Shown: in pieces, positions 1-8,497 of the stretch
How the letters are laid out: every line of letters begins with the position of its first letter
Numbering within the stretch: position 1 is the first letter of the stretch
Source: an unicellular cyanobacterium SU3
GTDB taxonomy: Bacteria; Cyanobacteriota; Cyanobacteriia; Cyanobacteriales; Microcystaceae
Length of the DNA stretch: 64,000 bases
Direction: 5' to 3'
Assembly: GCA_002172675.1 (NCBI GenBank)
Contig: NETF01000032.1
Coordinates: forward strand, 26,572-90,571
The notes under the pieces: generated by a model
Databases searched by the model: none
Told to the model about the DNA's origin: nothing
The model's input: the letters and a program-made list of their open reading frames with translations, nothing else
Translations under genes and position numbers: made by a program

Positions 1-704
1 GGAATAGCTGGTTCGGAGGGTTCTGGTAATCTTAAAACCGTTTGAGCTAGAACAACCATGTCATTATAATCTTGGTCACTCTGTGACGCTTTTCTATCCT
101 CAAAACCGATGATATAGTCGTCTTCTGTAAATGGAATATTGATATCATTCAAGAGCAGTTCTTCACCTTCTCCTTGATACATTAGTGCTTGAGGAACTCC
201 CTTGTAAATGTCATTACTGAGGAAAGTTTTGGATGGCTTTTCAAGGTTACGACTTAGGTAAAAACTAACTGGTCCCCCTAAATCATAACTCATATCACCG
301 ATTAAAAGCTTACTCTCTGAGGTTATGGTTGCTGAAAGCTGATTTCCTACTGTTGCATCTCCATCAAAAATTTCAAAATACCTGTTACTGTCATATAGGC
401 CGAATGTATTCCTAGAAGCCAGTCCTGCGTCTTCGAGGATTAAAGAAAAATTCAGATCCAACATCCCTTGGGTGGGAACATCAATGACAAGGTTATTCCT
501 CAAGTTAGAGGAACCGATTGTTCCAGTAACAGTGGTTTCCTCAAGAAAACTGTCAAGACTTTGCGCTGATGCAGGGGTAGATGAGGATGAGATAAATCCC
601 ACCCCTAATGCAGCAAAAAAAGTTAGAGAAACAAATACGGGATCTCGGTTGAGTCGGTTTCTCAAACTTCGTAAAGCAATAAAAGGATAGTGCATAGTAG
701 ACAT
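1..704 (-). CDS. Secreted DUF4114-domain protein, probably PEP-CTERM class (3' end outside window)
   Basis: The minus strand is open from an ATG at 704 to the window edge, so the C-terminus is missing. Residues about 25-48 form a signal peptide: a hydrophobic stretch ending in the leader-peptidase-like TPASAQS. The mature part is beta-rich. Near the edge it shows FEDRKASQSDQDYNDMVV, the acidic Dx(D)YNDM signature of DUF4114 domains, followed by LPEPSEPAIP, the kind of linker that precedes a PEP-CTERM anchor. The family is known for extracellular or surface proteins in cyanobacteria, with no defined enzyme activity. A second in-frame ATG lies at 695 and no clear Shine-Dalgarno separates the two. 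The PEP-CTERM assignment is inference because the anchor itself is not in view. Confidence 0.75.
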   Translation of the reverse strand, partial: MSTMHYPFIALRSLRNRLNRDPVFVSLTFFAALGVGFISSSSTPASAQSLDSFLEETTVTGTIGSSNLRNNLVIDVPTQGMLDLNFSLILEDAGLASRNTFGLYDSNRYFEIFDGDATVGNQLSATITSESKLLIGDMSYDLGGPVSFYLSRNLEKPSKTFLSNDIYKGVPQALMYQGEGEELLLNDINIPFTEDDYIIGFEDRKASQSDQDYNDMVVLAQTVLRLPEPSEPAI

Positions 705-954
705 AATGATGACAAAAGATAGGTTTTAGCTTGGTTCTTTAAAAAACAAGCTGGTTATTTACCCTCGAATAACTTTAATTAACCTATCTTTTCCTGTCAA
801 GGTCACAAATAGTGGAATTCTCTTAAGATTATGAGAAATTTGATCACAATAGACATGGAATAAAGTAGAAAAACATGGAAAAATGTGGAAACCGTAACAT
901 ACTGTGGAGACTGTATGTAGTCAAAGATAATGGATTTAGTTAGGATTGAATGTC

Positions 955-1794
955 ATGACGAGTCGCACTTATCAAACCACCGGCATTATATTAAAAGGGA
1001 TGGCTTTTCAAGAAGCTGATCGCTTAGTAACCCTTTTGTCTCGTGAGTATGGGTTAATTCGGGCTATTGTCCCCGGTGCCAGAAAACAAAAATCAAAACT
1101 TAGGGGACGATGCGAATTATTTGTTATCAATGAGTTTTTGATTGCTAAAGGGCGATCGCTTGATAAAATTACGCAGGCCGAAACCTTAGAATCTTATCCA
1201 GGGTTAAGCAAGGACTTAGGAAAGCTCGCAGCAGCCCAATATTTAGCGGAATTGGTTTTAAATTTGGCGTTAGATGAGCAACCTCAACCAGAACTTTATG
1301 AACTGTTAAATGAGCATTTACGACGGTTGGAAAAGATGTCCATTGCTGAAAGTTTATATGGATATTTAGCTCAAGCTGTTTTTCACTTATTGGCGATCGC
1401 GGGTATTGGCCCTCAGGTTCATTGTTGTTGCGTTACACAAGAAGAATTAACCCCTAATTTTAATGATCCTAGTTGGCGTGTTGGCTTTAGTTTTGATGCA
1501 GGGGGACTTATTAATTTAAGAATTCGAGATCAAGAAAAAAATAATCCTAATCCGATTGTTTTACCGATTATTAATCATAGATTAAAAGCCACAGAATTAA
1601 CTTTATTACAACACCTCAATCAATCAGTTTTACCTCATCCAGGCAAAATTTTACCCTCAACTATTCTTGATAGTGATTTTACCGTTCCTTGGTTAGAAGT
1701 CGAGCATATATTAAGAAATTATGCCCAATATCAACTAGGACGTTCTTTCCGTTCTGTTACTTTAATTGATAGTTTACCTGAAGCTGAATTTTAG
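955..1794 (+). CDS. recO: DNA repair protein RecO
   Basis: The 279-residue product starts [23 protein letters not shown], the typical RecO N-terminal OB-fold entry, followed by the helical middle domain with a Cys-rich patch ([10 protein letters not shown], about residues 157-166) and an FDAGGL-type segment. RecO loads RecA with RecF and RecR during gap repair and anneals single strands. An upstream in-frame TTG at 946 would add three residues; the ATG at 955 is preferred because it matches the usual family start. Length is normal for cyanobacteria. The last ~50 bases of the gene are duplicated about 745 bp downstream, on the far side of a toxin-antitoxin remnant. Confidence 0.93.
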   Translation: MTSRTYQTTGIILKGMAFQEADRLVTLLSREYGLIRAIVPGARKQKSKLRGRCELFVINEFLIAKGRSLDKITQAETLESYPGLSKDLGKLAAAQYLAELVLNLALDEQPQPELYELLNEHLRRLEKMSIAESLYGYLAQAVFHLLAIAGIGPQVHCCCVTQEELTPNFNDPSWRVGFSFDAGGLINLRIRDQEKNNPNPIVLPIINHRLKATELTLLQHLNQSVLPHPGKILPSTILDSDFTVPWLEVEHILRNYAQYQLGRSFRSVTLIDSLPEAEF

Positions 1795-1804
1795 AGAATT
1801 TTTA
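1744..1804 (+). repeat. Direct repeat copy A: 3' end of recO
   Basis: The segment covers the last codons and stop of recO plus about 10 nt beyond. It aligns without gaps to 2489-2549 with five mismatches over 61 nt. Two of the three differences inside the coding part are synonymous. Confidence 0.85.
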
Positions 1805-2184
1805 ACGAACAACTTCAATAGAAATGCCTATCTTTAATTGGCCCCAAACTTTGTCCGTAGTGACGGCGGTATTATTTAGCTGTTGAGCTAACCCTAAACA
1901 AGCCCTATCTCCTAAAGATAAGCCTAAATGACGAGTAAGAGGACGCAGACGGGCGCAAGATAAAGCTGATACCTCATCAAACACATGACTTCAATATTGA
2001 GATAAGAAAGCACTAATTTAATTTCTGGTTCCGGGACTTTTTTTTCTATGAGTTTGGCGATCGCTTCACTGAGGTTAACGGCACTAATAACAGACTCACC
2101 TAAAATGTCACTAACCCGATTGTTTCCTGGTTCTTGATTAAGAACAGCAAGGACAGCCGAAGCATCAAGGACATAGTTACTCAT
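1802..2184 (-). pseudogene. PIN-domain (VapC-type) toxin, frameshifted
   Basis: The ATG at 2184 gives MSNYVLDASAVLAVLNQEPG, the classic PIN start with the first metal-binding Asp, then NLSEAIAKL with the Glu. The frame breaks at about 1984, where one base appears to be missing in GTCATGTGTTTGATGAG. The other frame then continues with FDEVSALSCARLRPL, GLSLGDRACLGLA (third acidic residue) and AVTTDKVW (fourth). Joined, the two halves make a normal ~127-residue PIN ribonuclease with all acidic residues, so the break is recent or a sequencing error. The gene overlaps its antitoxin by 8 nt. As written, only 67 correct residues plus a short foreign tail would be made, which should be inactive. Confidence 0.8.
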
Positions 2185-2428
2185 TTTCAGCTTCTTGACG
2201 ACGTTCTTCAATCAATTCAGTGCTTAAGTCTTGATTTTTAGTATAACGGGTGACAATTTCCTGAGCGCGACGTAAGGCTTCAGTCCGAGGCAAAATGCGT
2301 ATAGTTCCTTCTTCGAGAGTGAGAATAACATCGTCCCCTGTATTGAGGGCTAAAGCGCGACGATATTCAGCCGGAATAACAATACGCCCTCCATCGGTGA
2401 TCTTGGTCGTTGTTCTTTTCTGTGTCAC
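2177..2428 (-). CDS. AbrB/MazE-family antitoxin (VapB-type)
   Basis: The product has 83 residues with a GTG start. ITDGGRIVIPAEYRRALALNTGDDV is the swapped-hairpin AbrB/SpoVT DNA-binding fold, and the following acidic helical tail (ELIEERRQEAENE) is the usual toxin-binding part. Its TAA lies inside the ATGAGTAA overlap with the toxin start at 2184, the coupling expected of a toxin-antitoxin operon. It would bind and silence the PIN toxin and autorepress the operon. The antitoxin looks intact whereas the toxin is frameshifted. Confidence 0.85.
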   Translation of the reverse strand: MTQKRTTTKITDGGRIVIPAEYRRALALNTGDDVILTLEEGTIRILPRTEALRRAQEIVTRYTKNQDLSTELIEERRQEAENE

Positions 2429-2488
2429 AAGTTTTATTTATGGCATTATCTATATATTTGTCATTTTAACTTAATTTACTTAATGTTG

Positions 2489-2549
2489 TCTTTTCGTTCT
2501 GTTACTTTGATTGATAGTTTACCTGAAGCTAAATTTTAGAAAAATTTTA
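2489..2549 (+). repeat. Direct repeat copy B: duplicated recO 3' end
   Basis: This matches 1744-1804 at 56 of 61 positions, including the recO stop codon. It has no upstream reading frame of its own, so it is a leftover gene end. Together the copies bracket the antitoxin/PIN pair. The rest of the 2429-2647 gap is AT-rich with no visible gene. Confidence 0.85.
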
Positions 2550-2647
2550 TTAAGTAAAAGTATAAGAATCGTTAAGTATTATTGCAAAAACAAGCAATAT
2601 TTAAAGAATATGGGACGATTAAAAATACAACTTTATCAAATTAGAAG

Positions 2648-3367
2648 ATGAACTATTCTATTCAAAAAGATAACAAGACGAACCAATACGAATACTTGAT
2701 ATCTTTATCTTTAAGACAAATTTTATATTTAGAACAAAGTTTTATAGTGCTAAGAGATAATAAGTTGTATAAACTTGCACTATTACTCTTGAATCATTAT
2801 AAAAAAGCCACTGAATTGATTGATATACTACTAGAGTTAGTCCCTATTAACACTATCGATAGTATTGACAAATTAATTTATCAATTAAATACTACCATTA
2901 ATAATCCTGAGATAACCATTTCACAACAATTTCAAAAAGAAGCATCTAAATTATTAAAGCTTTGCATTCAATTAAAAAAAACACTAAATGTAGAAACAAT
3001 TACTCATTCTGATAATATCATTAACCAAGTTACTAGTTTCCTTCCTAACCTTAATACAGCTTTCCACGCTATAAATAACCAAAAGAATTTAACTTTAGCA
3101 AAAAACATCAGAAGAGATATAGAGTTGTATATTGAGAAGTTTGAAAATATAAATGACGAATCAAGAGATTTTATGTGGTTTTTACAAAACTCATTCTATA
3201 AAATCAAATATGATTTAAAAGGAATGTCAAATCCTGTTAAAGTTTTGAGCGGATTAATTATAGCCTCGCCTTTTCACATACTTGCTCCTTTCTTTTTATC
3301 ATTTTTATTAAATAGTATGAAAGAAAATATTAAACCAATTTTCATTAATAATATAACAATAAAATAG
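2648..3367 (+). CDS. Unrecognised membrane-anchored protein, probable 5' part of a frame-split gene
   Basis: I do not recognise the 239-residue product. It is largely helical, rich in Lys, Asn and Ile, and ends with a hydrophobic segment (VLSGLIIASPFHILAPFFLSFLL, about residues 199-221). The reading frame closes at 3367 just after this helix. The next frame, open from 3352, continues with DEFIALLMLSAMAGSSGSV, another membrane segment. The two ORFs therefore look like one membrane protein separated by a -1 (or +2) shift in an AT-rich run near 3345-3365. The N-terminal part has no motif I can name. It lies between the recO duplication and ileS on the same strand. Confidence 0.6.
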   Translation: MNYSIQKDNKTNQYEYLISLSLRQILYLEQSFIVLRDNKLYKLALLLLNHYKKATELIDILLELVPINTIDSIDKLIYQLNTTINNPEITISQQFQKEASKLLKLCIQLKKTLNVETITHSDNIINQVTSFLPNLNTAFHAINNQKNLTLAKNIRRDIELYIEKFENINDESRDFMWFLQNSFYKIKYDLKGMSNPVKVLSGLIIASPFHILAPFFLSFLLNSMKENIKPIFINNITIK

Positions 3368-3387
3368 ATGAATTTATTGCCTTATTA

Positions 3388-3720
3388 ATGTTATCAGCTA
3401 TGGCAGGGTCTTCAGGAAGTGTGATTAGTATTATCAGCCGATTAGATGAATATCGTAGTTCTGAATATGATGAAACTATATTTCCTATTGTTGTCGGGGC
3501 TTTTAAACCAATGATTGGGGCGTTTATGGGAATGTTTCTATTTGCTTTTCTTAATTCACAGTTATTACCTGTTCTACTTCCTGAAGAGCCTGAAAATAAA
3601 TGGTTTGCTGTAATGTCTTTAAGTTTTTTAATTGGTTTTAGTGAAAGATTTGCCAATGATTTAATTAGTCAAGCTGAAAATAAAGTATCCTTAAATCCTC
3701 AAGAAAATTTAGAAAAGTAA
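3388..3720 (+). CDS. Unrecognised membrane protein segment, probable 3' part of the frame-split gene
   Basis: The product has 110 residues if translated from the ATG at 3388, but the open frame begins at 3352, before any start codon. It has two hydrophobic stretches (IVVGAFKPMIGAFMGMFLFAFL and WFAVMSLSFLIGFSERF) and the terminal motif GFSERFANDLI. From memory this motif resembles the C-terminal end of small cyanobacterial membrane proteins of unknown function. No ribosome binding site is obvious before 3388, which fits a downstream fragment of the preceding gene. Frameshift decay, sequencing error and programmed frameshifting cannot be told apart here. Confidence 0.5.
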   Translation: MLSAMAGSSGSVISIISRLDEYRSSEYDETIFPIVVGAFKPMIGAFMGMFLFAFLNSQLLPVLLPEEPENKWFAVMSLSFLIGFSERFANDLISQAENKVSLNPQENLEK

Positions 3721-3889
3721 TTCACTCAGTTAGTACTTTAAACTGGTTTCTATTAGATTTGACGATCACGTTCCTATCCACTCTATTTAATATTTTATTT
3801 ATATCTGACATTTCTATTATAAACTTTCCCCCAATTTCATATAATTAAGGTCAAGAGCAAAACAGATACTATAAATTATAACTACTACT

Positions 3890-6769
3890 GTGACAGAACC
3901 TAAAAGCTACAAAGACACCGTAAACTTACCCAAAACTGATTTTAGTATGCGTGCTAATTCGGTGAAGAAAGAACCCGAATTACAGAAATTTTGGGCGGAT
4001 AATCAAATTTATGAGAAATTATCCCAAGAAAACCCCGAAGAGGTATTTGTACTTCATGATGGACCACCCTACGCTAACGGTTCTCTGCACATGGGCCATG
4101 CGTTAAACAAAACCCTCAAAGACATTATCAATAAATATAAGCTATTGCGAGGTTATAAAGTTCGTTATGTTCCCGGTTGGGACTGTCACGGACTCCCCAT
4201 CGAACTCAAAGTATTACAAAGTATGAAGTCGAAAGAGAGGGAAGGGTTAACCCCTCTCAAATTACGCCATAAAGCCCGTGATTTTGCCCTTAAAACCCAA
4301 CAAGAACAGGCAAAAGGTTTCAAACGGTTCGGGGTGTGGGGAGACTGGGAAAACCCCTATTTAACCCTAACTCCTGAATACGAAGCAGCACAAATTGGGG
4401 TCTTTGGGGAAATGGTCTTAAAAGGATACATTTATCGGGGACTGAAACCCGTTCATTGGAGTCCCAGTTCTCAAACCGCTTTAGCTGAGGCAGAATTAGA
4501 ATATCCTGAAGGTCATACATCAAGAAGTATTTTTGCTGCCTTTCCTATCATTAACGCTTCAAAAGATGTAGCAGAAACTTTAAAACCCTTCTTAAATAAT
4601 TTGGGGGTTGCTATCTGGACTACAACCCCTTGGACCCTTCCAGGAAACTTAGCGGTTGCCCTTAATCCTGAACTCAATTATGCTGTGGTAGAACAGCATT
4701 CTGATGTTTGTAACTATCGGTATTTAATTGTGGCTGCTGATTTAGTAGAACGTTTATCAACTACTTTTGAAACCGAGTTAACCGTAAAAGCAACTATCCC
4801 AGGAAAAGCCTTAGAACATACGATTTATCGTCATCCTTTATATGATAGAGAGAGTGAAATTCTTATCGGCGGTGATTATGTTACCACCGAGTCAGGAACC
4901 GGTTTAGTTCATACTGCACCGGGTCATGGACAAGAAGATTATATGGTAGGACAACGGTACGGTTTAGGGGTTTTGTCTCCTGTGGATGCTAAAGGAAACT
5001 TTACCGAAGAAGCTGGACAATTTGCCGGGTTAAATGTTCTCAAAGATGCCAACGAAGTCATTATTAATGAATTGAAAGAAAAAGGTTCATTATTAAAAGA
5101 AGAAGCCTATCAACATAAATATCCTTATGATTGGCGGACTAAAAAACCAACTATTTTTAGAGCAACCGAACAATGGTTTGCTTCTGTAAAAGGATTTCGT
5201 GACGCTGCACTAACGGCGATTAAAACAGTCCAATGGATTCCAGCACAAGGAGAAAATAGAATTACGCCAATGGTTAGCGATCGCTCAGATTGGTGTATTT
5301 CTCGTCAACGGAATTGGGGTGTACCGATTCCTGTATTTTATCATCAAGAAACCAATGAACCTTTACTAACAGAAGAAACCATTAACCATATTCAGACAAT
5401 TTTTGCTGAAAAAGGCTCAGACGCTTGGTGGGAGATGTCTGTAGAAGAGTTATTACCTGAGAAATATAAAGCAAATGCCCACAACTATCGTAAAGGAACT
5501 GATACGATGGATGTATGGTTTGACTCTGGATCTTCTTGGGCTTCAGTAGCAAAACAACGACCAGAATTAAAGTATCCTGCTGATATTTATTTAGAAGGAA
5601 GTGATCAACATCGGGGTTGGTTTCAGTCTAGTTTATTAACCAGTGTAGCTGTCAATGGAATTGCCCCTTATAAGACAGTATTAACTCATGGTTTCACCTT
5701 AGATGAAAAAGGATATAAGATGAGTAAATCGTTGGGAAATACTGTTGATCCTAATGTGGTCATTAATGGGGGTAAAAATCAGAAGCAAGAACCGCCTTAT
5801 GGCGCAGATGTGTTAAGGTTATGGGTGTCATCGGTAGATTATTCTTCAGATGTACCTTTGGGTAAAACCATCCTGAAACAGTTATCGGATATCTATCGCA
5901 AGATTCGCAATACAGCAAGATTTTTATTGGGTAACTTACACGACTTTGATCCAAAGAAACATACAGTTAAGTATGAGGAATTACCCGAATTAGACCGTTA
6001 TATGTTGCATCGTATCAGCGAAGTCTTTTCAGAAGTAACCGATGCGTTTGAAACTTATCAATTCTTCCGTTTCTTCCAAACGGTACAAAATTTCTGTGTA
6101 GTAGATTTATCTAATTTCTATCTTGATATTGCCAAAGATAGACTTTATATTTCTCATCCTGAGTCCATGCGTCGTCGTAGTTGTCAAACTGTATTAGCAG
6201 TAGCTATTGAAAATTTAGCCAAAGCGATCGCTCCTGTATTATGTCACATGGCCGAAGATATTTGGCAATTCTTACCCTACGAAACTCCTGAAAAATCCGT
6301 TTTTCAAGCTGGATGGGTTCAAACATCAAAACAGTGGGAAAACCCAGAATTATCGGCTTCCTGGACAAAAATCAGGGCAATGAGAAACGAAGTAAACAAC
6401 GCCCTAGAATTAGCCAGAAAAGAGAAAGCGATCGGTTCATCTTTAGATGCGAAAGTATTACTTTATGTCTCAGACCAAGACTTAAGACAAAAACTGGAAA
6501 AATTTAATCCTACTGATAGTTTAACAGGAAATCATGTGGATGAATTACGCTATTTTGTCTTAGGCTCTCAAGTAGATTTAGTTGATAGTTTAGACAGCAT
6601 TAAAAAAGCAGACTATCAAAGTGAGTCTGAGTTAGTTTCTGTGGGAGTTATTAAAGCAGAAGGAGAGAAATGCGATCGCTGTTGGAACTATTCAACAAAG
6701 GTAGGAGAATTTAAAGATGATCCTACGATTTGCGAACGCTGTAATGCTGCTTTAGTTGGCGAATTTTAG
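3890..6769 (+). CDS. ileS: Isoleucine--tRNA ligase
   Basis: This class I aminoacyl-tRNA synthetase of 959 residues attaches Ile to tRNA-Ile in the cytoplasm. The HIGH box appears as HMGH (residues 67-70, in PPYANGSLHMGH) and the KMSKS box is exact (about residues 610-614). The CP1 editing domain holds the TTTPWTLPGN segment and the C-terminus has paired CxxC zinc sites (CDRCW and CERC). The start is GTG at 3890; the sequence from TEPKSYKDTVNLPKT on is the normal family start. A strong terminator follows 10 nt after the stop. Confidence 0.97.
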   Translation: MTEPKSYKDTVNLPKTDFSMRANSVKKEPELQKFWADNQIYEKLSQENPEEVFVLHDGPPYANGSLHMGHALNKTLKDIINKYKLLRGYKVRYVPGWDCHGLPIELKVLQSMKSKEREGLTPLKLRHKARDFALKTQQEQAKGFKRFGVWGDWENPYLTLTPEYEAAQIGVFGEMVLKGYIYRGLKPVHWSPSSQTALAEAELEYPEGHTSRSIFAAFPIINASKDVAETLKPFLNNLGVAIWTTTPWTLPGNLAVALNPELNYAVVEQHSDVCNYRYLIVAADLVERLSTTFETELTVKATIPGKALEHTIYRHPLYDRESEILIGGDYVTTESGTGLVHTAPGHGQEDYMVGQRYGLGVLSPVDAKGNFTEEAGQFAGLNVLKDANEVIINELKEKGSLLKEEAYQHKYPYDWRTKKPTIFRATEQWFASVKGFRDAALTAIKTVQWIPAQGENRITPMVSDRSDWCISRQRNWGVPIPVFYHQETNEPLLTEETINHIQTIFAEKGSDAWWEMSVEELLPEKYKANAHNYRKGTDTMDVWFDSGSSWASVAKQRPELKYPADIYLEGSDQHRGWFQSSLLTSVAVNGIAPYKTVLTHGFTLDEKGYKMSKSLGNTVDPNVVINGGKNQKQEPPYGADVLRLWVSSVDYSSDVPLGKTILKQLSDIYRKIRNTARFLLGNLHDFDPKKHTVKYEELPELDRYMLHRISEVFSEVTDAFETYQFFRFFQTVQNFCVVDLSNFYLDIAKDRLYISHPESMRRRSCQTVLAVAIENLAKAIAPVLCHMAEDIWQFLPYETPEKSVFQAGWVQTSKQWENPELSASWTKIRAMRNEVNNALELARKEKAIGSSLDAKVLLYVSDQDLRQKLEKFNPTDSLTGNHVDELRYFVLGSQVDLVDSLDSIKKADYQSESELVSVGVIKAEGEKCDRCWNYSTKVGEFKDDPTICERCNAALVGEF

Positions 6770-6779
6770 TAACATTTAA

Positions 6780-6803
6780 GGTGCGTTGATAACGCACCTT
6801 TTT
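6780..6803 (+). terminator. Rho-independent terminator of ileS
   Basis: An 8-bp perfect stem GGTGCGTT/AACGCACC with a 3-nt loop is followed directly by TTTTTATT. Confidence 0.85.
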
Positions 6804-6823
6804 ATTATATGAGTGGAATTAAC

Positions 6824-6916
6824 CTCACATCTTGCACCTGACAAGACAAAGTTCCAAACCGTGTTCATAAAACCAGGGATTTAATAACTTTAATCTCCTG
6901 AGAAGAGAGATGTGAG
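6824..6916. mobile_element. Short MITE-like element or IS scar with 9-bp inverted ends
   Basis: The left end CTCACATCT (6824-6832) is matched by the inverted right end AGATGTGAG (6908-6916), enclosing about 93 nt with no coding capacity. The left end continues as CTCACATCTTGCACC, which recurs at 60375 and, inverted with changes, at 22480. This suggests the terminus of a mobile element family in this genome. No clear target duplication was seen. The right end touches a 5'-truncated gene remnant. Confidence 0.45.
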
Positions 6917-7117
6917 ATCAACTTAAAAAATGATAATTTACTGGATCTCGCTGAGCAAATAAATAAGACAGTAGAAAACCAAGGAGGATGGTGGAAAGTT
7001 CCTTTTGGGTGGGTAATTACAGCGATCGCAATTTCGATGGGTGCGCCATTTTGGTTTGATATTCTCAGCCGAATTGTTAACGTCCGCAATGCAAATAAAA
7101 ACAAAGACGACCAATAG
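6902..7117 (+). pseudogene. C-terminal remnant of a membrane protein
   Basis: An open frame without a usable start runs from just after a TGA to a TAG at 7115-7117. It reads ...LLDLAEQINKTVENQGGWWKVPFGWVITAIAISMGAPFWFDILSRIVNVRNANKN. The single membrane helix followed by GAPFWFD-L-x-x-x-VNVR is, from memory, a recurring C-terminal end of bacterial membrane proteins of unknown function. The N-terminal part is absent, and the frame begins inside the MITE-like scar, so an insertion or deletion probably removed it. An 86-residue reading frame on the opposite strand is a shadow of this remnant. Confidence 0.6.
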
Positions 7118-7151
7118 CTATCCATTAATTCTAAAAATTATTAACTGTTAA

Positions 7152-8096
7152 TTATTCATTATTCATTAATAAAAGGCAATCCCAAACTAAACGAGGTTGA
7201 ACATAACTTAAAAGTTGCTTTTTAGCTGCTTCTAATTTTTCTAACAACCTCCTATCTTGTGATGTTTGCCAATGAGAATATTGAAGATAATTAATTAACC
7301 ATAACTGTGCATTACTATCTAATTCTGTGGTAATTTCTTTGGCTAATTGTAAAGCATCTAAAGGAGTTTCGGGCAGATTTTTTAACTTTTGTTTGAGTTC
7401 AAACGGGATAGTTTGTAACTGTTCCCAAGCTGCGATCGCTTCTCCGGGACTTCCTTGACTTAAACCAATAATATCAGGATGATTAATAATTTCTTCGTAA
7501 CCCAATCGACCTAAAATAGTCTTTAAATTAGCATCAGAAAGACGATAAAAAGGAATTTTTTGACAACGAGAAACTAAAGTGGGTAATAAAGAATCAGCAC
7601 TCGGTGCAATTAAAATTAATGTGGCTTTTCCCGGTTCTTCTAAGGTTTTTAATAAGCCATTAGCAGCAGCTTCGTTCATGGTTTCGGCGGCTTCTATAAC
7701 CACCACACAGCGAGACGCTTCTAAGGGAGGACGACTTAAAAATTGAGTAATATCACGAATTTGTTCAATGCGAACTTGAGGAGGTGCTTTACGTTTTAGT
7801 CCTGTTTCTTCTGCTTCTTTCGGGGTCAATAATTGTCCCTGATGTTGATAAGTGGGTTCAACCCAATAGAAGTCTGGATGATTACCTTCAAGTATCCGTT
7901 TTTTGACCCTCGCTTGCGTTTCCTCTGGTAAACCTAAAGATAATAATAATTGAGTGAAACATTTAGCCCCCAAAGCTCGTCCAACCCCATTAGGGCCAGC
8001 AAAAAGATAGGCAGGAGCAATACGATTTTTAGCGATCGCCTGTTGTAATAAAGCAACCGCACCAGGTTGTCCTATCAGTTGTCGAAAATGATTCAT
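7152..8096 (-). CDS. holB: DNA polymerase III, delta' subunit
   Basis: The product has 314 residues. QLIGQPGAVALLQQAIAKNRIAPAYLFAGPNGVGRA is the AAA+ clamp-loader entry. The Walker A has Arg in place of the catalytic Lys (GPNGVGRA), and a normal Walker B is not evident, as expected for delta', which does not hydrolyse ATP. The LLKTLEEPG and VSRCQ (SRC sensor) motifs are present near residues 145 and 172. The protein is the stator of the clamp loader that places the beta clamp on DNA. It stands alone, divergent from the following small gene, with 53 nt between start codons. Confidence 0.9.
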   Translation of the reverse strand: MNHFRQLIGQPGAVALLQQAIAKNRIAPAYLFAGPNGVGRALGAKCFTQLLLSLGLPEETQARVKKRILEGNHPDFYWVEPTYQHQGQLLTPKEAEETGLKRKAPPQVRIEQIRDITQFLSRPPLEASRCVVVIEAAETMNEAAANGLLKTLEEPGKATLILIAPSADSLLPTLVSRCQKIPFYRLSDANLKTILGRLGYEEIINHPDIIGLSQGSPGEAIAAWEQLQTIPFELKQKLKNLPETPLDALQLAKEITTELDSNAQLWLINYLQYSHWQTSQDRRLLEKLEAAKKQLLSYVQPRLVWDCLLLMNNE

Positions 8097-8149
8097 TTTT
8101 ATAAGATGGCCGCAGTCTAGTTAATAATCTATCTCTAGGAATAACGTTT

Positions 8150-8497
8150 ATGGCTCGCTATACATCTTCTTTCGTCGCTAATGCTACGGTAGAACAGGTT
8201 CCTACCCTACTGACTGAAGTATTAGAATCCTGTGATTTTGGTATTGTCTATCAAGCAACTGATTATTTGATGGCCAAAGAAACCCCTGGAAAAGTCCCCT
8301 TTTCTAAGATAGTCAGTATCGAAATTTTAATCGAAAGTACCGTCGCTAAAAAAAATGAGATTCCCGTCACCTTCGTCGTGAAAAATGACGAACTCCCCTT
8401 AAATCCTAATAATCATTGTCAACAACGATTTCAAGAACTACAAACTGCTTTAAAGGAAAGTCAACAATGGCGTGCTATTACTGCTGTCCCTAGTTAA
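8150..8497 (+). CDS. Conserved-looking small cytoplasmic protein, function unknown
   Basis: The product has 115 residues without signal peptide or membrane segment. The N-terminus (MARYTSSFVANATVEQVPTL) reads as alternating strand and helix, and the central VTFVVKNDELPLNPNNHCQQRFQEL is a possible conserved core. I cannot assign a family. The gene is divergent from holB. Its stop overlaps the stop of the FHA gene by 4 nt (tail to tail), so the two transcripts must run into each other. Confidence 0.7.
   Translation: MARYTSSFVANATVEQVPTLLTEVLESCDFGIVYQATDYLMAKETPGKVPFSKIVSIEILIESTVAKKNEIPVTFVVKNDELPLNPNNHCQQRFQELQTALKESQQWRAITAVPS

Noticed and set aside
472..690. 72-residue plus-strand frame
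   Set aside because: It lies opposite the DUF4114 gene, whose signal peptide and domain are clear on the minus strand.
6865..7125. 86-residue minus-strand frame
   Set aside because: It is opposite the membrane remnant at 6902-7117, which has a coherent family-like protein ending.
7990..8020. Missing Walker A lysine in the clamp-loader gene
   Set aside because: Delta' subunits normally lack ATPase activity, so this is expected and not damage.
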